From Corynebacterium phocae (GTDB lineage Bacteria; Actinomycetota; Actinomycetes; Mycobacteriales; Mycobacteriaceae), in the NCBI RefSeq assembly GCF_008693075.1, contig NZ_VXKJ01000034.1, positions 1-64,000 of the forward strand: DNA of 64,000 nt, in the 5' to 3' direction. The stretch's first letter is position 1, and each line of letters begins with the position of its first letter. Shown piece after piece: positions 1-8,949 of the stretch. Both the position numbers and the translations under genes were made by a program. Below the pieces are notes generated by a model. That model was not told the DNA's origin. It searched no databases and worked only from the letters and a program-made list of their open reading frames with translations.

Positions 1-24
1 GGTACCTAAAATCCTTCCAGATCC

Positions 25-96
25 GTGAGCAGAGCTATGACATCGTGTGTGAGCAAAGCTATGACATTGTTCGTTAGCAAGGATATGACATTACAC
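25..96. repeat. three tandem 24-bp repeats
   Basis: Three imperfect 24-bp units run head to tail at 25-48, 49-72 and 73-96, with a core reading GNTAGCAAAGCTATGACATT or close to it. They end about 100 bp before the protease start. The spacing and conserved core look like protein-binding sites, for example transposase sites at an IS end lying to the left of the window, but the neighbouring sequence is not visible. Confidence 0.6.
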
Positions 97-202
97 ACCA
101 GATAGATGGGCGAGTCAACTGCCAGCGGGTTACTGACATTGCTGGCCAATCCGGCTACAGTGGGTAACCTAAAAACGACGATTACAGGAAGGACTTCGTA
201 CC

Positions 203-1051
203 GTGGCAGTTTTTCGTTCCCTAGGCGCAGCAATCGGCAGCGCGGCACTGGCAAGTATTTTGGCGGTGGCCCCCGCTCACGGTCTAGCCAACGGTCAGCC
301 CGTCAAGGATGATGATGCTCAAGCCAAGGCGGTGGTCTCCATCCGTGGGTGTACCGCTACAGCCATCGCGGAACATTGGGTTCTCACGGCAAGGCACTGC
401 GTGATTGAGGGGCAGGGTAATTTCCCTGTCTACATTGGCACGGAAGCCCCCAACCGCCGCCAGGCGCAGGGTACTGAGGCAAAGTGGGCACCAGCCGGAG
501 ATATTGTCCTAATCAAGGTGCCGGAAGGACTGGGCATGGACAGCTACGCTACTTTGCCTTCTGAGCCCATCAAGCGAGATGAGATTGCGCAGATCTATGG
601 ATGGGGTGTGGGAACCGGCAAAGTACTGGCCACTGCGCAAACTAAGACCGGGGGCACTTACCATTTCCCGGGTACATACAATGACGGCATCATGTTTTCC
701 GTGAGGCACTTGGATAAGGCTCTGAGCCGGCCTGGTGATTCCGGCGGACCGCTGTTCTATAACGGCGCGGTAGCCGGTGTTGCGTCCGCCGCAGCCTCCA
801 TTGACGTTCCCATTGCTAACTTCGCTGAGGTCTATTCCCAAAAGGAATGGATCGAGGAGCAGCTAGCGACCACCGCGCTTCCGCGCGATTTGGCCCAGCC
901 GGAACCTGAGACCGCTCCATCAGCGCCGGCTCCCGCAAAACCGGAACCGGAGGCCGCTCCACCTGCGCCGGCTCCTTCCAAACCCCAGGAGCATTTCCCG
1001 CACAATAGAACTAGCTCCGCGTTTACTACGCTATCTTCCCGGCTGTTCTAA
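203..1051 (+). CDS. secreted trypsin-like serine protease
   Basis: A 282-residue chymotrypsin-fold (S1) protease. The N-terminus is a signal peptide ending near APAHG (about residues 1-27). The catalytic triad is visible: His65 in LTARHC, Asp100 in AGDIVLI and Ser180 in PGDSGGP. The C-terminus after residue 230 is a Pro/Ala/Glu-rich tail made of two near-copies of a 15-17 residue unit, probably a wall-spanning or disordered linker; no LPXTG motif or membrane anchor follows. The GTG start is chosen because AGGAAGGA (186-193) lies nine bases before it. It stands alone. The role is extracellular or periplasmic proteolysis and the substrate is unknown. Confidence 0.85.
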   Translation: MAVFRSLGAAIGSAALASILAVAPAHGLANGQPVKDDDAQAKAVVSIRGCTATAIAEHWVLTARHCVIEGQGNFPVYIGTEAPNRRQAQGTEAKWAPAGDIVLIKVPEGLGMDSYATLPSEPIKRDEIAQIYGWGVGTGKVLATAQTKTGGTYHFPGTYNDGIMFSVRHLDKALSRPGDSGGPLFYNGAVAGVASAAASIDVPIANFAEVYSQKEWIEEQLATTALPRDLAQPEPETAPSAPAPAKPEPEAAPPAPAPSKPQEHFPHNRTSSAFTTLSSRLF

Positions 1052-1486
1052 ACAGGAAGTTTCCGGTGAGGTGAACTTATCTCCCGGCGGTCGTTTGCTA
1101 GCTTCCTGGGCCCCGTAACGGTTGAGGAAGGTGGAGCGCCTAACGGTTAATCGTTCCTTGCGTTCGGTGTAGCTGCCGCCGGGGCCGGGGGAAGCGTGAT
1201 ACGCGGGGCAGCAGGATGAGGATGTCGGTGCATGCGCCTTTGCAGGCTGACATCACCCATTCGGGAAATCGGGTACTTGATTCGAAAAACACCCAGCAAT
1301 GGTCACCTTTCGCGCACCGGCATCAGTTCCCTCGCGGGGTGCAGATGCACCGCGCTAGCGAACACACTCTTTAGGTAGTGGAACATGTGATCGAAATGCG
1401 CAATAAGTGTGTCCACCCTTGCCTATAGATTCTTTCTTAACGGCAGTCCGATAGGCGGACGGCCACAACCAAGAAAGAAGAACACC
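1052..1486. other. intergenic region between protease and RNase H gene
   Basis: I see no gene here. It holds a short hairpin-forming palindrome GGTGCAGATGCACC at 1338-1351 and a -10-like TATAGA near 1422, which could drive the downstream RNase H gene. An in-frame GTG at 1409 could extend that gene but lacks a ribosome binding site. Confidence 0.4.
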
Positions 1487-2839
1487 ATGGCGTCACCAGT
1501 ACCCACCCCTTTGAATATGGCCACATCTGCGCGGGAGCGCAAGGCCATGCGCGAGGTCGTTGAAAAGCGCCGGCTCCAAGAAAAGGCGCAGGTCGAAGCG
1601 CAGGTCACGGGCCTGATCCAGGAGTACCTCTTGGAGCAGTACTTGGTGCAGGGGACTGATGAGTTCGTTGCCGCGGAGGTTTGTAAGGACTTGTGCAAGC
1701 GCTGGCCAGCGGCAAGTTGGGTCATTTCTGAGTACTTTCGTATGTCCCCGGCGGAAGCGGCGTCGCTGCTTGGACAAGGGCCCGCGCATGAGGTCTTGAC
1801 CGCTGTAACCAGGATGGTTCCGGTCGAAACGCGCGATGGGGGAATGGGCTTCCATTTCCACACTGAGGTGCGCAATAGTCGCACCGGGTGCTTGTTCAAG
1901 GGTGAAGGCTCCAGGCGGGAGTCAGCCGAGCAATCCGCGGTGAAAAAGGCAGTGCGCGCTATTTCCTTGGATCATGCGTTCGCTGTTCGCCACAGTATGT
2001 ACCAGGACTCAGAGGGGCAGGCGTGCGCGTGCTGGATGTGCAGGTACTTCCTGCCTACTACCGACGGCCGGTGTTTTGTGAGCATCGCGGATGGTGAGTA
2101 CCGGAAGGAGTACCAGGACCATGTCCGGGATTGCTTAGCCCGACTTCGCAAGGACGCTACACCGGGCACCGTCTTGGCAGACCATAACCGTGTGTTGGGG
2201 CCTGCTGGTGCCGTGCACATGCCCGGCTTGCCGTCTGTCATGGGCGTTGCAAGCTCATCGCCGGAGGGTGGGGCAGCCCCGGTGCGATTTGCGCAGCAGA
2301 AGGCAGCAGTCTACACCGATGCCTCGCGCGCGCTCTCGGGCCACGTAGCCACCGCCGCCGGGGTATCGGTGGACGGGAGATTCTTCACGGTCCCAGTTCG
2401 CCGGCGTGGTGGCAAGCGTATGACTTCAAACTACTGTGAGGCTATCGGGGTTCTCACCGCCATTAAGAACTGGTGGGGAGTGGGCAAGGCTCTGGTAGTG
2501 CATACCGACTCCCGCGCGGTTGTCCAGGGGCTGCAGAAGTGCCTGGCAGGCGAGCAGCTCACGTTCTCTAGAGACACAATGGCAGTCATTGAGAAAATCG
2601 CGTTCCTTGTCAGTGCATACGCCGAATTGGGTGGCACCATTGAGGTCCAGTGGGTTCCCGGTCACTCCGGTGTCCACCTCAATGAGATTGCCGACCGCCT
2701 GGCACACGCTGCGCGGTTTACCAGCCACCCCATTGTGGGCAAAGACGGAAAGCACACCATCTTCGCGAACATTCTTGCCGATATCCGCGCGCAGGCACCG
2801 CAGTCCAAGCAAGAGGTAGGCCTTGCGGCTCACGGCTAG
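1487..2839 (+). CDS. RNase HI-domain protein with dsRNA-binding-like domain
   Basis: A 450-residue protein. The C-terminal third (about 273-410) is an RNase HI domain with the full DEDD set: Asp278 in YTDAS, Glu318 in CEAIG, Asp341 in HTDSR and Asp403 in IADRLA, plus His393 in PGHSG. It should cut RNA in RNA:DNA hybrids. Residues about 100-160 look like a dsRNA-binding domain: two strands, then KGEGSRRESAEQSAVKKA, the usual G-x-G-S...AE..A pattern before the last helix. Between them is a Cys cluster (C180, C182, C185, C196, then H212 and C216) that may bind zinc. The N-terminus is a charged helix. The ATG at 1487 is preferred to an in-frame GTG at 1409 because AAGAAAGAAG precedes it. It is a lone gene in an accessory region. 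The RNase H call is firm; the other domains are my reading. Confidence 0.8.
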   Translation: MASPVPTPLNMATSARERKAMREVVEKRRLQEKAQVEAQVTGLIQEYLLEQYLVQGTDEFVAAEVCKDLCKRWPAASWVISEYFRMSPAEAASLLGQGPAHEVLTAVTRMVPVETRDGGMGFHFHTEVRNSRTGCLFKGEGSRRESAEQSAVKKAVRAISLDHAFAVRHSMYQDSEGQACACWMCRYFLPTTDGRCFVSIADGEYRKEYQDHVRDCLARLRKDATPGTVLADHNRVLGPAGAVHMPGLPSVMGVASSSPEGGAAPVRFAQQKAAVYTDASRALSGHVATAAGVSVDGRFFTVPVRRRGGKRMTSNYCEAIGVLTAIKNWWGVGKALVVHTDSRAVVQGLQKCLAGEQLTFSRDTMAVIEKIAFLVSAYAELGGTIEVQWVPGHSGVHLNEIADRLAHAARFTSHPIVGKDGKHTIFANILADIRAQAPQSKQEVGLAAHG

Positions 2840-3082
2840 GCGTGCTGACCATTTTAACAAGGCGGTTTGAGTGTTCTCCGTCCCTTTTAGTCTCCGGGAG
2901 ACTCAGGGGCTGGAGGAAATAAAAGATTCTTTCACCCTGGGCTTTTCCTGACCACTGAACGCTAAAACACCCTATTCGCAGGCTGTTCGCCGTCCTGGAA
3001 AGTCGCTGCGCTCAAGCTACTACCGGTGTGCCACTATTGGATTTTCCGACCTGGAAAAAGATTTGATTCCTTGCAGGGGATG

Positions 3083-3793
3083 TCAGTCCAGTCTGCTCTG
3101 GAAGAGGTGGCAGAAAGAGCGACGGAAGTTTTTCGGTGCGTCAAGTTGAATATTGTTGGCTTCCAGACAGGGTTCGCAATTTTCGGTCGCTATGGGCGGA
3201 TCTCCTTTACCGTAGAGCTGATAAGCTCTGGAAAACTCGCCTCCATCAGCAAAGGGTAATCGGTAAGGTTTCTCAGCCCCTTGAGGACCATGAGGCTGGC
3301 CAAGGCGGTCGACGACGCCTTCAGCATCCTCGCGGGACAGGATTTCTAAGCGGACCAAACAGGCGAGAAGATCGAGCGTTGTTAAGCAAACGAGGGCCTT
3401 TTCGCGAGCAAGGCGTCGGCCGGCTCCGTCATCGATTAGCACGCAAGGAAGCCCGGATCTTTGAGAAAGGAGAGCAACGGCGATACATGAGGCTTCGCCA
3501 TCGTCCTGGCCTTCAGCAATCTTATAGCCACCTCGTTGACTAGCCAGAATATCACCGAGTTTCAACGCCTCGAACCGCGTTTCCCAATCCAGCGACCTAA
3601 GTTCGAGAAATTGAGCATTTAAAATATTTGCGTTTAGATCCGGTCGTTCATTCAGTTCCTGCTGGACATCAATGGTCGTAGAGAGTGTGACGGACTCTTT
3701 TGCCATCTTCTCGAGAATCCACAGGCTACTCGTTTGAGAGAAGTGACTCAGTGGCCCAGTGTCGAGGATAATCTCAATTCGGTCGGAAGCCAT
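3083..3793 (-). CDS. PIN-domain protein, putative toxin nuclease
   Basis: A 236-residue protein with PIN-fold motifs: Asp11 in LDTGPLSHF, Glu46, an acidic patch around Glu94-Glu100 (EGQDDGEA) and Asp121/Asp122 in LIDDGAGRRLA. This pattern fits the DUF3368-like PIN branch of metal-dependent RNases. The C-terminal 70 residues are longer than the usual 150-170 residue toxin and have no recognised domain. The start overlaps the end of the upstream HTH-peptidase gene by 20 bases, so translation is probably coupled; no strong ribosome binding site is seen. The context says toxin of a toxin-antitoxin pair. Base composition is less GC-rich than the flanking core genes, consistent with acquisition. 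Confidence 0.7.
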   Translation of the reverse strand: MASDRIEIILDTGPLSHFSQTSSLWILEKMAKESVTLSTTIDVQQELNERPDLNANILNAQFLELRSLDWETRFEALKLGDILASQRGGYKIAEGQDDGEASCIAVALLSQRSGLPCVLIDDGAGRRLAREKALVCLTTLDLLACLVRLEILSREDAEGVVDRLGQPHGPQGAEKPYRLPFADGGEFSRAYQLYGKGDPPIATENCEPCLEANNIQLDAPKNFRRSFCHLFQSRLD

Positions 3794-4844
3794 AGAGATA
3801 TTTTTCTGCCTGCATGGGGGTTAGGACCCCCCGTGATTTGGCCCGTTCGACTGCAGCTCTAAAGGTTAAGCTGACCTGCTCTATAGCAGCGGGAGGTTGA
3901 CTGTCCATTACCTTCGAATCAAGGAACGGATCTTCTCTCAATAATTCGGCAGTGGGTTTCTCAATTAGGCCCGACGACATTAGGAGATCTACGGTTGAAT
4001 GCCAGCTAATTTGATATTGGAGGGCTAGCTTAGTGGCCGATTGTCCGATCTTCTCCATCGAGCTAGTTTGGACTACTTTCCGCCGAGCTTCCTCTGGGAA
4101 GAGAAGATGAGCGGCGAAAGAATTGCAAAAGGCTTCGTCGCTGATTTTTTCGGAGACATTTCCTCTCGGCACTAAAGTCGATTTATCTTCTGGCGCAGTC
4201 TCGAAGTCATCTCCAATGAGCCAGTGACAGAGCTCGTGGGCAAGGGTGAAACGCTGAAGAAAATAGTGCTTTGAAGAATCGATCAGAGCGATACCAATAG
4301 TTCGGTCATCTTTTGTTGCCAATATTTCTAACATGGAGCCGCCTGCATTGTTCGTATCCGGAAATTCGGCTGCGAACACCAGGAGACCTAACTCTTCACA
4401 TAAAGCGCTGATATTCAGAATCGGAGCTGTGGGGGACGTTTGTGAACTGCTGCGAATTTTGCTAGCAAGAACCGCAGCTTGCCGGTGGGTGCGAGTCACG
4501 TCAAAATGCGGACGTTCGACCCCAGCAAGTACATCGATATCCAGCAAATGCCTTACATCGTAAGCTAGGTATTCCAGCGCCAGATCAAATTCTGTATTCC
4601 GTTTTAGGTCTAAAGATTTGTAGCGGCGGGCAATAACCGGGAGTTCGGGCTCAATTAGCCAAGCTACGGGCTTTTTGAGAATCCGGAGAATCCGATTGAT
4701 ATCTCGGTTTGTAAAATCCACTTGGTCTTCTTCGAGAAGGTACAGCCGATCCAGCGGAATCTTGGTTTGGGCGCTTACATCTCCGGAGGAGAGGTTTTGG
4801 GCAACTCTTTCCTCGCGCAGCCTTGCTCCGATTTTAGGACTCAT
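3774..4844 (-). CDS. HTH-Xre and ImmA/IrrE metallopeptidase fusion
   Basis: A 356-residue protein. Residues 1-65 form a Xre-type helix-turn-helix (GARLREERVAQNLSSGDVSA and on). The middle and C-terminal parts form a zinc peptidase of the ImmA/IrrE (COG2856) family: HELCH at 203-207 is the HExxH motif, and Glu237 in SDEAFCNSFAAHLLFP is the probable third ligand. Relatives cleave repressors or act as antitoxins. The gene overlaps the downstream PIN gene by 20 bases, and Xre-COG2856 proteins are known partners of PIN toxins, so antitoxin plus autoregulator is the likely role. An alternative is a stress- or phage-sensing protease that releases the PIN nuclease. The family call is firm, the role inferred. 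Confidence 0.8.
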   Translation of the reverse strand: MSPKIGARLREERVAQNLSSGDVSAQTKIPLDRLYLLEEDQVDFTNRDINRILRILKKPVAWLIEPELPVIARRYKSLDLKRNTEFDLALEYLAYDVRHLLDIDVLAGVERPHFDVTRTHRQAAVLASKIRSSSQTSPTAPILNISALCEELGLLVFAAEFPDTNNAGGSMLEILATKDDRTIGIALIDSSKHYFLQRFTLAHELCHWLIGDDFETAPEDKSTLVPRGNVSEKISDEAFCNSFAAHLLFPEEARRKVVQTSSMEKIGQSATKLALQYQISWHSTVDLLMSSGLIEKPTAELLREDPFLDSKVMDSQPPAAIEQVSLTFRAAVERAKSRGVLTPMQAEKYLYGFRPN

Positions 4845-5432
4845 TGTTACCTCATTGATTGCGGTTTAGACTGATTATAGCTTGAAGTAGAAAATTCGCA
4901 GGATATTCGGAAATGGCTCAGTGATATTGGTATGGGTGGCACCGGCCTTGGTTGAGTGGCGCAGGCTCGAAGTTGGCTGATAAGGAGCAGTTAACGTTGA
5001 GGTCCGCATCAGCTGGGGTGGCCTTTCGAAATGTCCGGAATGGCGCTGGAAGGTGCGGTGGCGATGGTGTTTCCGTTGGCTATGCCCGCCGAGGTTGGCT
5101 TAGCTTCTTTATTCCGCGAGGCAACAGTTCACAAAGCCGGTGACACCGCGCTTTCGGATAGTCGGACGGATTTGGCGTGGCTGGCTAATTTTAGAATGGA
5201 TCGGGCCCGTGGGCGACCAGATAAAAAGCTTAGTCCCTTTTGGTTCCGGAGCGCGAGCTTATACAAATTAATCCCGGTCAGATGTGGCTTCAACCAGGAT
5301 TCTTCAGCATCAATTGCTAGCAGCTTTCCCCTGCTCATTTCTGAGTTCGCTTTTCCCTCCAGTCGGACAAGTTGGTGGCGGGTATCTGCAGTGGCGGCGG
5401 ACTGAACTGTTGGCCCAGCGGTAACAGATGAA
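4845..5432. other. intergenic region downstream of glnA
   Basis: No convincing gene. An ATG ORF at 5031-5405 (+) has no ribosome binding site and no recognisable motif, and a 69-codon ORF lies on the other strand at 5129-5338. The part next to 4844 should carry the promoter of the HTH-peptidase operon. The rest may be decayed DNA at the edge of the accessory segment. Confidence 0.4.
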
Positions 5433-5470
5433 AGCCCGTCTCTGAGCTCACATGAGCTCAGAGACGGGCT
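5433..5470 (-). terminator. terminator of glnA
   Basis: A perfect inverted repeat of 18-base arms around a two-base centre, starting AGCCCGTCTCTGAGCTCA, lies 28 bases past the glnA stop. On the minus strand it is followed by TTTCAT, a weak U tract. The symmetry means it could act on both strands. Confidence 0.8.
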
Positions 5471-5497
5471 GAGACGCTTATAGTACGACTTCTACGA

Positions 5498-6931
5498 CTA
5501 GCAGTCGTAATACATCTCGAACTCTAGCGGTGTTGGGCGCATGCGGTTCGGGGTGATCTCGTTTTCGTACTTGTAGTTGATGTAGCCCTCAATGAGGTCC
5601 TCGGTGAAGACGTCACCCTCGGTGAGGAAGTCGGAGTCGTTCTTGAGTGCTTCAAGTGAGGCTTCCAAGGAAGTCGGTGCCTGCGGAATGGAGGCAGCCT
5701 CTGCTGGCGGGAGTTCGTAGAGGTCCTTATCAACTGGAGCGTGTGGCTCGGTACGGTTCTTGATGCCGTCCAAACCGGCCATCATCATGGCGGCGAAGCC
5801 AAAGTATGGGTTGCCTGATGGGTCCGGTGCACGGAACTCAATGCGCTTGGCCTTGGGGTTCGATCCGGTGATCGGGATGCGGATTGCGGCTGAGCGGTTG
5901 CGCTGGGAGTACACGAGGTTGATTGGGGCCTCGAAGCCCGGAACCAGGCGGTGGTAGGAGTTCAGGGTGGGGTTGGTAAACGCCAGAACTGCGCCGGCGT
6001 GGTCCAGGATTCCGCCGATGAAGTAGCGGGCAGTGTCAGAAAGACCGCCGTAGCCGGCCTCATCGTAGAACAACGGGGAACCGTCTTTCCACAGAGACAT
6101 GTGAGCGTGCATACCGGAGCCATTGTCACCGGCCAGTGGCTTTGGCATGAAGGTTGCGGTCTTGCCAAACTCCAGCGCGGTGTTCTTTACGATGTACTTG
6201 AAAGTCTGGATGTCATCCGCCGCATGGAGCATGGAGTTAAAGCGGTAGTTGACCTCATTCTGGCCGCCACCGACCTCATGGTGGAAACGCTCAACCTCAA
6301 AGCCAGCCTCCGTTAGGTGACGGGCGATAGCGTCACGGACTTCGCCGTGCTGGTCGTACGGTGCGGTGGGGAAGTAGCCACCCTTCATACGGGTCTTGTA
6401 GCCGGTGTTCGGGGAGCCATCAAAGTTGGTCTCATCACCACGGGTCCACCAACCCTCGTTGGTATCAACCTCGTAGAATCCAGAGTTAACGTCAGCGGCG
6501 TAACGCACGGAGTCGAAAAGATAGAACTCAGCTTCAGCGCCAAAGAAACAGGTGTCAGCAATGCCGGTGGAAGCCAAGTACTCCTCAGCCTTGCGGGCAA
6601 CGTTGCGCGGGTCGCGCGTGAACGGCTCAAAGGTGAAAGGATCGTGTACGAAGAACTTGATGTTCAGAGTCTTCGCAGTGCGGAAGGGGTCCAGCATGGC
6701 GGTTGCCGGGTCGGGCAGCAATGTCATGTCAGACTCATCGATGGTCGTAAAACCGCGAATGGAGGAGCCGTCAAAGGCTAGGCCTTCTTCAGCGGCTTCC
6801 TCCGTGAACATCTTGGCTGGGATGCTGAAGTGATGCTCGGAGCCGGGGACGTCGGTGAATCGAATGTCAACGAATTCGACATTTTCTTTTTCGATGAATT
6901 CAACTACATCCGAAATGGATTGGAATGCCAT
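5498..6931 (-). CDS. glnA: glutamine synthetase type I
   Basis: Makes glutamine from glutamate, ammonia and ATP in the cytoplasm; main enzyme of ammonia assimilation. At 477 residues it has the full length of bacterial GSI. Visible signatures include an N-terminal beta-grasp region ([13 protein letters not shown]), the ATP-site region [16 protein letters not shown], and Tyr405 in DLYELPP, which matches the adenylylation site of the GSI-beta group, so GlnE-type control is likely. The start has GAGGAG eleven bases upstream. An AmtR-type operator sits 41 bases before the start codon. The gene next door is a divergent RDD protein, an order shared with mycobacteria and C. glutamicum. Confidence 0.97.
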   Translation of the reverse strand: MAFQSISDVVEFIEKENVEFVDIRFTDVPGSEHHFSIPAKMFTEEAAEEGLAFDGSSIRGFTTIDESDMTLLPDPATAMLDPFRTAKTLNIKFFVHDPFTFEPFTRDPRNVARKAEEYLASTGIADTCFFGAEAEFYLFDSVRYAADVNSGFYEVDTNEGWWTRGDETNFDGSPNTGYKTRMKGGYFPTAPYDQHGEVRDAIARHLTEAGFEVERFHHEVGGGQNEVNYRFNSMLHAADDIQTFKYIVKNTALEFGKTATFMPKPLAGDNGSGMHAHMSLWKDGSPLFYDEAGYGGLSDTARYFIGGILDHAGAVLAFTNPTLNSYHRLVPGFEAPINLVYSQRNRSAAIRIPITGSNPKAKRIEFRAPDPSGNPYFGFAAMMMAGLDGIKNRTEPHAPVDKDLYELPPAEAASIPQAPTSLEASLEALKNDSDFLTEGDVFTEDLIEGYINYKYENEITPNRMRPTPLEFEMYYDC

Positions 6932-6971
6932 GGGCTGAAAGCTCCTCTGTTGGGCTAATTTGGGGTCTTAT

Positions 6972-6991
6972 TTCCTATAGGTTAACAGATA
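6972..6991 (-). promoter_or_regulatory. AmtR-type operator of glnA
   Basis: The sequence TTCCTATAGGTTAACAGATA contains CTAT-N6-ACAG, close to the AmtR consensus of C. glutamicum (CTAT-N6-ATAG with A/T flanks). It lies 41 bases upstream of the glnA start, where a repressor would block the promoter. The match is one base off in the right half. The amt promoter in the same window carries two exact cores. Confidence 0.7.
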
Positions 6992-7091
6992 CCTGAGTGT
7001 GGGTGGAAAACCTACGGAACATGGTACCACCGCCTAAACCCGTGTCAGCCGGTTTCGCACAACAGGTCAACGGCGAAGTAGATTAGAAGGC

Positions 7092-7562
7092 ATGGCTGAC
7101 AAACGCACCTGGCTCGACGGGCCAAACATCCCCGGTGAAAATGATTTCGATACTCCCGGTAAATGGCCCGGGGAAAGGCTCGGACTCCCGGAGAAGGGAA
7201 CCGGCGCACTTGCTCCTGTGAGCAGGCGTGCCTTTGCTATCCTCATCGACTGGATTGCCTGTATGCTCCTGGCCTCGACCATTGCGCACTTCACCGATTT
7301 GCTGGGCGGCGCAGCTTTCCTTGGTTACCTGCTCTGGGCCGTGGTGGGCGTAATTGGCGGCTGGCTGTTTGCCCGGACGCCGGGAATGGCTTTATTAGGA
7401 ATGGGAATTGCCCGTCTAGATGAGCCGGGTGCACCTGTTGGCCTGTGGCGCGCAATTGTACGCACCGGGCTGACAAGCTTCCTGTTTCCCGCCGCGCTCG
7501 TGGACATGGACGGCCGGGGCATGCACGACCGGGCAACCGGGACCGTAGTCATTTACGCTTAA
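7092..7562 (+). CDS. RDD-family membrane protein
   Basis: A 156-residue protein with about three membrane segments between residues 52 and 145 and the RDD signature: Arg in VSRRAFAILIDW, followed by its Asp, and a later GMHD region. The first 40 residues are polar. AGAAGG lies just before the ATG. RDD proteins are poorly understood small membrane proteins, some linked to ion exchange. The gene sits divergent from glnA, as its homologue does in related genomes (Rv2219A beside glnA1 by my recollection), so it belongs to the conserved core. No substrate can be assigned. Confidence 0.8.
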   Translation: MADKRTWLDGPNIPGENDFDTPGKWPGERLGLPEKGTGALAPVSRRAFAILIDWIACMLLASTIAHFTDLLGGAAFLGYLLWAVVGVIGGWLFARTPGMALLGMGIARLDEPGAPVGLWRAIVRTGLTSFLFPAALVDMDGRGMHDRATGTVVIYA

Positions 7563-7780
7563 CAGCCGTTTGCCGATAGAGGTTTCCTGGAAATTCCGAG
7601 GTGGGCGAATCACCATATCCATGGACGAACGCAGCGCCGAGCGGAGGGAGCATTTCCTTGTCTTCAAGTTCAACTTTGGCACACAGTCAATTTTGCCCCC
7701 TAGAATCTCAGCCCACACTCAAATGTCTCGCGCGTAGACTGGATTGAGAATGATCGAGCTAACTAAAGGAAGGCGTTCCT

Positions 7781-8431
7781 GTGTCAGCCCAGCCCAGCAT
7801 TTCGGCAATCAAGTCTGCCCAGGCGGTCAACTTCTTTCTGCAGCAGAGCGCTTCAGATCCTCGAAGCATTGACGGAGGCATGTATCTCAAGCTCATCAAG
7901 CTCCTATGGGCCACGGATCGCTTGAGCCTACGTAATTTTGGTAACGACGTGACTAGCGATCACTACTCTGCGCTTCGCTATGGACCTGTGGCCTCTGAGG
8001 CTTACAACCTGATGAAGGTGTGCAAACCTGACGCTGAGGTGGATCCTCGTTGGACATCCGAATCAGATGCATTGTGGTGGAAGGAACATTTTGAGACCCA
8101 AGATTATGCTTTGGTCACCATTTCGGACCCAGGTAGTGATTACCTGTCTCCGGCAGACATTCTGATGCTTGAGACCGCGTACAACCTTTTCCGCGAGACC
8201 GGCCGCTTCGAAACCGTCAATAATATCAGTCATATTTACCCGGAGTGGGAGAAGGCATTTAAGCCCAGCCAAGCGCAGCGTTCCTTTAGAATCAACCCTG
8301 TCGACTTCTTCGATGACCCCAAGGGGAAACATGACCCCTACTTCCAGGTAGACCCAGAGACTCTCGAAGCAGCCCGCTACTTCTTCAATGAACGCCAGGA
8401 GCTGTCCAAGTCGCTCAGAATTGCGTTGTAG
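7781..8431 (+). CDS. Panacea-domain (SocA-like, DUF4065) protein
   Basis: A 216-residue protein. Residues about 30-75 read MYLKLIKLLWATDRLSLRNF followed by YSALRYGPVASEAY, the signature of the Panacea or SocA-like antitoxin domain (KLLY-x-AD-R...KYGPVPS). Panacea proteins neutralise diverse neighbouring toxins. No intact toxin is visible next to it: downstream lie only relics of a transposase and an Mrr-type gene. Base composition is lower in GC than the core genes around it. The start has AAAGGAAGG upstream (GTG start). It is either an orphan antitoxin or an antitoxin whose partner was lost when the IS inserted. Confidence 0.75.
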   Translation: MSAQPSISAIKSAQAVNFFLQQSASDPRSIDGGMYLKLIKLLWATDRLSLRNFGNDVTSDHYSALRYGPVASEAYNLMKVCKPDAEVDPRWTSESDALWWKEHFETQDYALVTISDPGSDYLSPADILMLETAYNLFRETGRFETVNNISHIYPEWEKAFKPSQAQRSFRINPVDFFDDPKGKHDPYFQVDPETLEAARYFFNERQELSKSLRIAL

Positions 8432-8548
8432 TTCACGTGCTCTATCTTGACTCCAACCAACGCATCATCGGGGTCAAAGGCACCTGCGTGGCTGGTCCTT
8501 CCCTTTGTTGTCGAGCGTCATCTTAGAATGAGCATATAGCGCCATCTA

Positions 8549-8940
8549 ATTTTCCGACTGCTGCTCCAAGCAGCTGCCCATGAATGCATCGACGTCGAGG
8601 CTGAAGAATTTATTGGCACAAAGCCCAACGAGCGCAGCGGTACCCGCCGTGACTCCCGCAATGGCACCCGCCCCAGGAAGCTTGTCACGCCGGCAGGTGA
8701 GCCCGTTTGGCTATCTGCGAAAATGCGTCAAGGCTCGTTTCCTGGAGCTTCTGCCACCACGTAAGCGTAGAGACAAGGCACTATACGCGGTAATCTGCGA
8801 AGCATGGATTGGTTGCGTTTTCACCCGGAGGGCGAGGAACTGGTCAAAGCCCTGGGGGCGAACGAGTCGGGCATTTCCCTGTCCACCGTCTCACGTAACT
8901 GCAAAAGAGATTGATGAGGTAATCAATGAATTTGCTGTCA
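8549..8940 (+). pseudogene. decayed IS256-family transposase fragment
   Basis: In changing frames this stretch reads RLLLQAAAHECIDVEAEEFI, then GTKPNERSGTRRDSRNGTRP and KMRQGSF, then KALYAVICEAW, then LGANESGISLSTVSR and KEIDEVINEF. These are the ordered blocks of the N-terminal half of IS256 (mutator-type) transposases. At least three frameshifts or stops break it and the DDE catalytic half is missing. It joins directly to a piece of an Mrr-type gene. No terminal inverted repeats are evident. Confidence 0.75.
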
Positions 8941-8949
8941 GCGGAAGCC

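Noticed and set aside
6..254. 82-codon minus-strand ORF
   Set aside because: Its repeated VIxLLT pattern comes from the 24-bp tandem repeats, it overlaps the protease start and it has no ribosome binding site.
5031..5405. 124-codon plus-strand ORF
   Set aside because: No ribosome binding site and no recognisable motif; atypical residue use for this genome.
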